Shown piece by piece: positions 37,383 through 43,099 of a stretch of DNA of 43,099 nucleotides (the first letter of the stretch is position 1; each line of letters starts with the position of its first letter). The translations under genes were made by a program, and so were the position numbers. The stretch is from Planctomycetota bacterium (GTDB lineage Bacteria; Planctomycetota; SZUA-567; H5-PLA8), in assembly GCA_023150555.1 (NCBI GenBank), contig JAKLKQ010000058.1:1-43099 (forward strand), read 5' to 3'. Below the pieces are notes generated by a model that did no database searches, was not told where the DNA came from, and saw only the letters and a list, made by a program, of their open reading frames with translations.

Positions 37383-38354
37383 TCAGCGCGTGCGCTGCCG
37401 CTTGCTGATGAAGGCGACGAGCGCGCGGCTGAGCAACTCGTCGGTGGACAGCGGCACGAAGTCGATGTCGTTCTGCCGGCAGAAGGTGCGGATCGTCTCG
37501 ATGTGCGCGCCCAGCGCCTTGCGGTAGGCCTCGGCGATGTAGCTGCCCTGCGCGGTCATGCGGTCGCCGGACTCCGCGTCGATGAACTCGATGTTCTCCC
37601 TGTACGGGAACTCCCGCTCCTCGGGCGAGAGCAGGTGGAAGACGATGACCTCGTGCCGCCGCACGCGGAAGGCGCGCAGCGCGGCGAGGATCTTCTCGGT
37701 GTCGTCGAGCAGATCGCTGATCAGGATCACCAGGCCGCGCCGGTTGAGGCGCTCGGGCAGGCCCGCCAGGCCCTGCTCGGTGTCCGTGCCGGCCTCGGGC
37801 GCCACGCTGCCCAGCGCGCGCAGGAGGTTCTGCAGGTGCAGCGTCCCGCCGCGCGGCGGCAGCACCTGCGGCGCGCCGCTGCGGAAGACGGCCAGGCCCG
37901 CGGCGTCGTTCTGGTTCACGACCAAGTACGCGAAGGCCGCCGCCAGGCTGCGCGCGTAGAGCCACTTCGAGATGCCGCGGCCCTTCCGCCCGCCGGGCAG
38001 CGCGTTCTCGCCGCCGAAGGCCATGCTCGCGCTGGCATCCACCAGCAGGTAGCTGCGCGTGTTGGTCTGTTCCTCGAACTGCTTGATGTACAGGCGGTCG
38101 GTCTTGGCCGCGACCTTCCAGTCGATGAAGCGGAAGTTGTCGCCGGCCACGTACTTGCGGTACGAGCTGAACTCGCTGCTGTAGCCGTGGTAGGGCGACT
38201 TGTGCAGGCCGATCAGGAAGCCTTCGACGATGAAGCGCGCGACGAGTTCCAGGTTGCCGAGTCCCGCGACGACCTCGGGGTCGAGGTAGCGCGTGTCGCC
38301 GTCGAGTTTCCCCTTCGCGAAGGGCGTGAAGGGCTGCGCGGGCGCGGTGGCCAT
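37383..38354 (-). CDS. DUF58 protein with von Willebrand A-like domain
   Basis: This 323-residue protein has the DUF58 core GHHSPYHGYSSEF-type segment, here HKSPYHGYSSEFSSYRKY, followed by AGDNFRFIDWKVAAKTDRLY. The MIDAS-like DASASM (D-x-S-x-S) starts a von Willebrand A-like fold. LVILISDLLDD continues it. DUF58 proteins usually sit beside a MoxR ATPase and BatA/BatB genes. Here none is adjacent. It probably helps assemble or activate a metal-dependent complex in the cytoplasm or at the membrane, which is inferred from the family. Confidence 0.85.
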   Translation of the reverse strand: MATAPAQPFTPFAKGKLDGDTRYLDPEVVAGLGNLELVARFIVEGFLIGLHKSPYHGYSSEFSSYRKYVAGDNFRFIDWKVAAKTDRLYIKQFEEQTNTRSYLLVDASASMAFGGENALPGGRKGRGISKWLYARSLAAAFAYLVVNQNDAAGLAVFRSGAPQVLPPRGGTLHLQNLLRALGSVAPEAGTDTEQGLAGLPERLNRRGLVILISDLLDDTEKILAALRAFRVRRHEVIVFHLLSPEEREFPYRENIEFIDAESGDRMTAQGSYIAEAYRKALGAHIETIRTFCRQNDIDFVPLSTDELLSRALVAFISKRQRTR

Positions 38355-38709
38355 GCTCCATGAATAACAACGTCCCTTGCGGAATCAACCACCATGGCAC
38401 GGAAGGCATTTGGATTTTCGGTTTTGGATTGGCAGAAGAGTAGGTGGAAGGCGCTCCACCCCTGACCCTTCACCCCTCGCCGCTGCCCCCTGGAGGTGTA
38501 ACAGCCGCCATATTCCTATCCATTCAGTGGCAGGAACTTAGCCCCGATGGCGTAACAGCACACTTTGAAAAATTCGTTTAACAGGGTGAGAGGCAACGAA
38601 AAGTTTCGGGTTCTGGTCTGGCTTGGGTGGGTTCTTCGAATGGTGCTCCTAAGCGAGCTCTGCGGTTACAGCCGTTCCCGGTGTCCGGATCCCGGTCCCC
38701 GGACCCCCG

Positions 38710-38724
38710 CCGGACAAAGTCCGG
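38710..38724 (+). repeat. CCGGAC-AAA-GTCCGG hairpin with further half-sites upstream
   Basis: CCGGAC and GTCCGG form a 6-bp stem with a 3-base loop. Additional GTCCGG (38683-38688) and CCGGAC (38699-38704) allow alternative pairings. It could be protein half-sites or mutually exclusive RNA hairpins in the leader. Confidence 0.45.
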
Positions 38725-38831
38725 GGTTGCACACTCGATTGCGCGAATCCGGCAACTTGTTTTATTTGAAGGAGTTCCGCTGAATTGGCTATTTTTGGTG
38801 CCGGGGCTTCGCAGGGCGGTGTACGTACTTC

Positions 38832-38845
38832 TAATACTAGTATTA
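38832..38845 (+). promoter_or_regulatory. 14-bp palindromic operator candidate
   Basis: TAATACTAGTATTA is a perfect palindrome 14 bp before the GTG start of a GntR-type regulator and just ahead of its Shine-Dalgarno GGAG (38848-38851). GntR proteins commonly bind such symmetric sites, so autoregulation is plausible. Confidence 0.5.
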
Positions 38846-38859
38846 ATGGAGCTTGAACC

Positions 38860-40011
38860 GTGTCCCTGACCCTCACCGACCGCTGCAGCGAACGGCTTCG
38901 CAAGGAGATCCTAAACGGGGCGCTGCGCCTCAACAAGGGCCTGCTCACCGAGCGCTACCTTTGCAAGCACCTGCGGGTCTCGCGCGTGACCGTGCGGCGC
39001 TGCCTGGCGCAGCTGCGCGAGGAGAACCTCGTGCGCAGCATCCCCTACAAGGGCTACGTGCTCGGGCCCGCCGCGTACCTGGCGCGTGGCGAGTCGGGGG
39101 CCGAAGCCGCCGAGGCCAAGGGTGGCCGCAACGGCAAGCACGCCGAGAAGGACCTGCTGCTGTACGTCCAGTCGCCCGACGCGGTGCCCGTGCCCAGCAA
39201 CCCGCACATGAAGGAGATCTGGGAGGCCGCCCAGGCCGAGGCCCAGGAGCGCGGCCTGCGCCTGGACCTGTGCTGCATGCCGCTAAAGCCGCTCATCAGC
39301 GACCTCAAGACGACCTTCAAGAAGAAGCTCCGCGGCGTGATCGTCGACTGGTACGACCGCGAGGTCGGCGACACGCTGCTGGCCGAGGGCGTGCCGGCGG
39401 TCAGCGTCGAGTTCCATCACGAAGGCATGGCGATGGACGGCGTGATGCAGAACGACCAGCAGGGCACGGACCTGGCCATCGAGCGCCTCTGGGCGCTGGG
39501 CCACCGCCGCATCGGGCTGGTGGTCTGGACGCAGCAGCAGTACCAACCGCCGCGCCGCCGCGCAATATTCACTACCGAACTCCTGCGCCGCGGCGTGCTG
39601 GAAGACGAACGCGTGGGATTGACCTCGCGCTTCGATGCCGCCGGCGGCCGCGAAGCCACCAAGCTGCTCTTCTCGCGCGACGATCCGCCCACCGCGCTGT
39701 TTCTGGCGCACCTGGAGATGGCCGGCGGCGTCTTCGACGAACTGCATGCCCGCGGCCTGAAGATCGGCAAGGACGTCTCGGTGATCGCGTGGGGCACGCA
39801 GAATACGCAGCGCGCGGCGCTGGCCGGCACGTGCTGGGCCGAGCTCCCGCTGGACCTGCTCGAATGGTCCCGCGCGGACATGGGCCGCTGCCTGGTGCGC
39901 GTGCTGGAAGCCCGGCGCATGAATCCGCTGCTGCCGCCGATGCGCCTGCACATTCCCGTGCGCCTGTCGCTGCGCGGCAGCAGCTGCCCGCCGCCGAAGG
40001 AAAAGGGGTGA
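38860..40011 (+). CDS. GntR-type DNA-binding domain fused to a LacI/sugar-binding domain regulator
   Basis: This 383-residue regulator has an N-terminal winged helix-turn-helix (residues ~1-70; LTERYLCKHLRVSRVTVRRC) of GntR type. A periplasmic-binding-protein-like effector domain spans ~90-375. That domain includes NDQQGTDLAIERLWALGHRR and VFDELHARGLKIGKDVSVIA, both typical of LacI/RbsB folds that sense sugars. GTG 38860 has GGAG eight bases upstream. It lies 77 bp before the secreted beta-propeller gene, so it probably controls that gene. The ligand is unknown. Hybrids of this kind are frequent in Lentisphaerota and related phyla. Confidence 0.85.
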   Translation: MSLTLTDRCSERLRKEILNGALRLNKGLLTERYLCKHLRVSRVTVRRCLAQLREENLVRSIPYKGYVLGPAAYLARGESGAEAAEAKGGRNGKHAEKDLLLYVQSPDAVPVPSNPHMKEIWEAAQAEAQERGLRLDLCCMPLKPLISDLKTTFKKKLRGVIVDWYDREVGDTLLAEGVPAVSVEFHHEGMAMDGVMQNDQQGTDLAIERLWALGHRRIGLVVWTQQQYQPPRRRAIFTTELLRRGVLEDERVGLTSRFDAAGGREATKLLFSRDDPPTALFLAHLEMAGGVFDELHARGLKIGKDVSVIAWGTQNTQRAALAGTCWAELPLDLLEWSRADMGRCLVRVLEARRMNPLLPPMRLHIPVRLSLRGSSCPPPKEKG

Positions 40012-40088
40012 GCGGTCAGGGGCGAGGGGCGCGGACTGCCTGCATACGCTGCGGGGCATTCGTAAATCGAGAGAACAGGAGACAACCG

Positions 40089-42899
40089 ATGAGTCGCAGC
40101 ACTTTTCTGGCGGTAGCGATTGCGTTGGCCTGGTGTCGCGTCGGCGCCGCGCACGCCAGCGCGCTCGATGAGTTCAAGGTCAAGCGCGAAGCCGTCTACG
40201 AGTTCGCCGCGCCGCCGGCGGTGACGCGCGAAGGCGACCGCGTCGAGGTCGCCTTCGAGACCAAGGGCTTCTGCGACGTCACCGTCGCCGTAGAGGACAG
40301 CGAAGGCCGCATCGTGCGGCACCTCGCCAGCGGCGTCCTGGGCAACAACGCGCCGGCGCCCTTCGAGAAGGACAGCAGGAAGCAGCGCATCGTCTGGGAC
40401 GGCAAGGACGATGCCGGCCAGTACCTCGACGACAAGAACAGCCTGAAGGTGCGCGTCTCGCTGGGCCTCAAGCCGCAGTTCGAGCGCTCGCTCTACTGGA
40501 CGCCGCACCGCCGTCTCAGCGACGCCGTCGCGATCATGCGCGCCGCGCCCGAGGGCGTCTACGTTTCCGAAAGCTGGGGCGTCGACCAGATCCGCCTCTT
40601 CGACCACGACGGCAACTATGTACGTACCGTGTACCCCTTTCCAAAGGACAAGCTCCAGGAGGTGCAGGGCCTGAACTGGGTCGATTACCCGCAGGGCGAC
40701 AGGCTGCCGTTCAAGCTCAGCGCCAACCAGCAGACGCTCCTGACAGGCGGCGACAACACCGGCGAGAGCGGCATGAGCGGGCGCGCGGCCACGGCCATGG
40801 CCGTGCACGGCGGCCGAATGGCGCTCGCGAACATGAAGCTCACCCGCCTGGCCACCGACGGCACCACCGGCGGCCTGGCGCTGGACGGCCCGGATGTCCG
40901 GCAACCGTTCACGACCTGGGGCGGCAACGCCGACCGAAAGCTCCGCGAGATCGGCCCCACCAGCGCGGCCTTTTCGCCCGACGGCAAGACCGTGTACCTG
41001 GCCGGGTACGCCTTTCGCGGCGCGTCCTGGACCTGGGATGTGCTCCACGGCGTGACGAAGGTGCCGTTCGAAGGCGACGGCAAAATGGATGTCTTCTGCG
41101 GCGACATCAAGCAGGACACGACCAACAAGGGCGTCGGCTCCGGCCCCGGCCAGTTCAAGGCCGCGACCTCGGTAGCCGTGGACAGCGCCGGGCGCGTCTA
41201 CGTCGGCGATTACGTCAACGACCGCGTGCAGGTCTTCGGCGCGGACGGCCAATTCCTGAAGGAGATCAAGACCGTGCGCCCGGCGCAGGTCGAGATCGAC
41301 GGCAAGACGCAGGAGCTGTACGTCTTCTCTTGGCAGGTCTTCGCGCGCCCGCAGCTGGGCGACAAGCACAAGTACAAGCCCACGCTCTTCCGCTACGGGG
41401 CCTTCGACGATCCGAAGGAACTCGCGAAGTGGGAGCTGCCGCTGCCCGAGTGGAGCGGCACCTACAGCGAATGGTGGGGCATGCCGCCGCTGCTCTACCG
41501 GGGCGCCGTGGACACCTACGGCAAGGAGCTGACCGTCTGGGTCTGCGGCGGTTCCTCCCATCCCGGCGACAAGGACTGGGACCGGTTTCACGTCCAGCTG
41601 CTGCGTCCGAAGGGCAACAAACTCGTCCCGGTCCAGAAGTGGGGCGACCTCGACGCCGCCGAACAGGGCCGCAAGAAGTTCCCCATCTGGAACATCCAGC
41701 ACCAGCGCATCTACGTGAACCCCAAGACCGGCAAGCTCTACCTCGGCGAACCCGACAGCGGCCCGGCCAACAAGGCCTTCGGCGAGATCGTCGAGATCGA
41801 CCCCGAGAACGGCAAGGTCAAGGCGATCGAGCTGCCGTTCAATCCCGAGGACATCTGCTTCGACATCAACGGCCTGATCTACATGCGCTCCACCGACGTC
41901 GTCGCGCGCTACGACTTCCGCACCTGGCGCGAGGTGCCCTGGGACTACGGCGAGGAACTGGACAAGGTCGGCTGCTTTATGGGCGGCAAGGCCGCGCCCG
42001 TGGTCAGCGGGCTGGTTATGCCGTCGCAGTCGCCGGTCTGCTTCCACCAGGGCGGCATGTCCGTCTCGCCCAACGGGCGCCTGGCCGTCAGCTGCGCGAA
42101 CAAGAAGGTCGAAGAGTTCAAGTTCAAGGTCGAAGGCATGCTCTACCGCGCCAAGCCCTACAGCCCGCAGATCTACCCGGGCCGCGGGAACTGGGGCGAG
42201 GTCCACGTCTGGGACAAGCACGGGCAGCTCGTCGCGCAGGACGCCATCCCCGGCCTGCCGCAGATCGACGGCCTGCACATCGACAAGGACGGCGACCTGT
42301 ACGTGATGGCCACCGCTACGCGCTCCATCGACGGCGAGAAGTACGTCAACAAGATGAGCGAGACGCTGATGAAGGTGCGCCCCAACAAGTCGAAGATGCT
42401 GACCGCGGGCAAGACCACGGTGCCGCTGGGCGAGGGCGCCGCGCCCAAGCGCCCGCCGGACTTCACCAGCCGCATGACGTGGGCGGAAAACGCCGAGTGG
42501 CTCTACGGCGGCGTCGGCTACGCGGGCTTCAATATCGGCACGCACTGCGCGTGCTGGAACGCGCGCTTCGACCTGGACCTGTTCGGGCGCAGCTTCGCGC
42601 CGGAAGTCGACCGCTACCAGGTCGCCGTGCTGGATACCAACGGCAACCTGATCCTCCGCTTGGGGCAGTACGGCAACGCCGACGACGGCAAGCCCCTGAT
42701 TGCCGACGGCGGCCCGAAGGACGCGCGTTCGATCGGCGGCGACGAGACCTCGCTCTTCCACGCCGCCTTCGTCGCCACGCACAGCGACAAGCGCCTCTTC
42801 ATCAACGACCTCGGCAACGGCCGCATGGTCAGCGTGAAGCTCGGCTACCACACCGACAGCGTGACCGCGCTGAAGGACGTGAGAGACGCGAAGGAATGA
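40089..42899 (+). CDS. Secreted beta-propeller (NHL-type) protein with FlgD/Ig-like domain
   Basis: This 936-residue protein has a signal peptide (MSRSTFLAVAIALAWCRVGA). A FlgD/Ig-like domain follows (~30-130; VTVAVEDSEGRIVRHLASGV, RIVWDGKDDAGQYL). Beta-propeller repeats come next, including GPGQFKAATSVAVDSAGRVY and VGDYVNDRVQVFGADGQFLK, the NHL repeat pattern. Later blades include INGLIYMRSTDVVARYDF and GLHIDKDGDLYVMATATR. No catalytic motif is recognised. AGGAG lies seven bases before the ATG. It follows the GntR/LacI-type regulator on the same strand. Such proteins may bind or process polysaccharides or form part of a secreted complex; the function is unknown. Confidence 0.75.
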   Translation: MSRSTFLAVAIALAWCRVGAAHASALDEFKVKREAVYEFAAPPAVTREGDRVEVAFETKGFCDVTVAVEDSEGRIVRHLASGVLGNNAPAPFEKDSRKQRIVWDGKDDAGQYLDDKNSLKVRVSLGLKPQFERSLYWTPHRRLSDAVAIMRAAPEGVYVSESWGVDQIRLFDHDGNYVRTVYPFPKDKLQEVQGLNWVDYPQGDRLPFKLSANQQTLLTGGDNTGESGMSGRAATAMAVHGGRMALANMKLTRLATDGTTGGLALDGPDVRQPFTTWGGNADRKLREIGPTSAAFSPDGKTVYLAGYAFRGASWTWDVLHGVTKVPFEGDGKMDVFCGDIKQDTTNKGVGSGPGQFKAATSVAVDSAGRVYVGDYVNDRVQVFGADGQFLKEIKTVRPAQVEIDGKTQELYVFSWQVFARPQLGDKHKYKPTLFRYGAFDDPKELAKWELPLPEWSGTYSEWWGMPPLLYRGAVDTYGKELTVWVCGGSSHPGDKDWDRFHVQLLRPKGNKLVPVQKWGDLDAAEQGRKKFPIWNIQHQRIYVNPKTGKLYLGEPDSGPANKAFGEIVEIDPENGKVKAIELPFNPEDICFDINGLIYMRSTDVVARYDFRTWREVPWDYGEELDKVGCFMGGKAAPVVSGLVMPSQSPVCFHQGGMSVSPNGRLAVSCANKKVEEFKFKVEGMLYRAKPYSPQIYPGRGNWGEVHVWDKHGQLVAQDAIPGLPQIDGLHIDKDGDLYVMATATRSIDGEKYVNKMSETLMKVRPNKSKMLTAGKTTVPLGEGAAPKRPPDFTSRMTWAENAEWLYGGVGYAGFNIGTHCACWNARFDLDLFGRSFAPEVDRYQVAVLDTNGNLILRLGQYGNADDGKPLIADGGPKDARSIGGDETSLFHAAFVATHSDKRLFINDLGNGRMVSVKLGYHTDSVTALKDVRDAKE

Positions 42900-42902
42900 T
42901 TC

Positions 42903-42942
42903 GATTGCGGATTGCGGATTGCGGATTGCGGATTGCGGATTG
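42903..42942 (+). repeat. Heptanucleotide tandem repeat GATTGCG
   Basis: Five exact copies of the 7-bp unit GATTGCG (42903-42937) are followed by a partial GATTG copy. The array begins three bases after the propeller stop codon. Similar words occur at 31664-31680 (GATTGCGGAATGCG) in another spacer. The unit is too short for CRISPR; it looks like a slipped-strand intergenic repeat of the type abundant in some environmental phyla. Confidence 0.8.
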
Positions 42943-43099
42943 GAGGAGCAGCTCCGCAGTCTCCATTGCATGCAATCGCGAACACGAAACCAATGGCAAA
43001 TGGCCAATGTAGATGGCCAATGGTTGCTCTGTTGAAAACAAAGGCAGAAGTAGAGCGAGGATCATGAGGTTGTAGGTGAGGACGGCGATGAAGGTCTCG
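42943..43099. other. Right-edge sequence with no assigned gene
   Basis: The minus strand is open from the edge with a hydrophobic start (ETFIAVLTYNLMILALLL), which could be the end of a membrane protein or transposase entering from outside the window. However, the frame runs straight through the heptanucleotide repeat into the antisense of the propeller gene. Overlapping words of the form ATGGCCAATG occur at 42990-43035. I do not assign a gene. Confidence 0.2.

Larger units (their letters stand above)
38355..38859 (+). promoter_or_regulatory. 505-bp regulatory spacer upstream of the GntR/LacI-type gene
   Basis: No convincing gene is visible. The spacer contains four GTCCGG/CCGGAC half-sites at 38683-38724, a GTACGTAC palindrome near 38820, and the 14-bp palindrome described separately. 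The stretch 38450-38490 (CACCCCTGACCCTTCACCCC) resembles degenerate words also present near 40015. A good sigma-70 promoter is not obvious. Confidence 0.4.

Noticed and set aside
42903..42942. CRISPR-like array
   Set aside because: The 7-bp units are contiguous without spacers, and no cas genes are present.
39417..43007. A 1196-codon minus-strand open frame opposite the beta-propeller gene
   Set aside because: It lacks recognisable protein motifs and lies antisense to a gene with a signal peptide, Ig-like domain and NHL repeats. Long antisense frames are common in GC-rich genes with G/C at third positions.
43000..43099. Membrane-protein or transposase C-terminus at the right edge (minus strand)
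   Set aside because: The hydrophobic stretch is suggestive, but the frame runs on into the repeat and antisense of the propeller gene, so no gene end can be supported.

Overview
The window appears to be Gram-negative, GC-rich chromosomal DNA. The envelope genes (an OprB-type porin, a membrane-fusion protein, a lipoprotein) imply an outer membrane. The right half (SMC, FeoAB, Fur, a GntR/LacI-type hybrid regulator beside a large secreted beta-propeller protein, zinc-ribbon single-pass proteins, heptanucleotide repeats between genes) resembles Planctomycetota, Lentisphaerota or Hydrogenedentota genomes. This assignment is an inference from gene style, not a phylogenetic result.

Positions 1-1990 hold gene remnants and a structurally complete IS3-family element (OrfA/OrfB with a -1 slippery A-run and 26-bp terminal inverted repeats). 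From 1991 to about 19,000 every gene lies on the plus strand, mostly with short gaps or ATGA overlaps. In order they are an OprB-like porin, a YiaW-like DUF3302 protein, a YiaV/HlyD-like membrane-fusion protein, a large exported Tyr/His/Cys-rich repeat protein, a membrane-anchored parvulin, a HupE/UreJ-like membrane protein, a decayed DUF3604 gene, an intact DUF3604 gene, a bestrophin-like (DUF4239) protein, a GH63-type glucosidase, a lipoprotein and a DUF2254 membrane protein. Nearly all are predicted to act in the envelope. The DUF2254 gene loses its expected C-terminus and runs into the 3' end of a tRNA-Pro(UGG) gene at 19155-19231. With the IS and the pseudogene, this suggests that 1 to ~19,150 is an integrated island, or that the contig is joined there.

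The right side (19.2-43.1 kb) looks like resident chromosome. It starts with a GT-C type membrane glycosyltransferase (minus strand), followed by a ferrous-iron uptake operon feoA - small Cys-rich membrane protein - feoA - feoB behind a near-perfect 7-1-7 Fur box. Next are smc, a PDZ-domain exported protein and fur itself, so an iron regulator and one likely target sit 9 kb apart. A minus-strand group follows: a fused phytol-kinase-like/DUF92 protein, a zinc-ribbon membrane protein, a UDP-glucuronate decarboxylase-like SDR, a 2Fe-2S ferredoxin-like protein with one Cys ligand replaced by Asp, and a second zinc-ribbon membrane protein. The window closes with an ArnT-like glycosyltransferase, a DUF58 protein, a GntR/LacI-type regulator with a 14-bp palindrome at its start, and a 936-residue secreted beta-propeller protein followed by a GATTGCG tandem repeat.

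The strongest candidates for a little-described system are the one-strand envelope cluster (porin to DUF2254) and the kinase fusion that may phosphorylate an isoprenoid alcohol twice. All functions are inferred by reading; no database search was possible.
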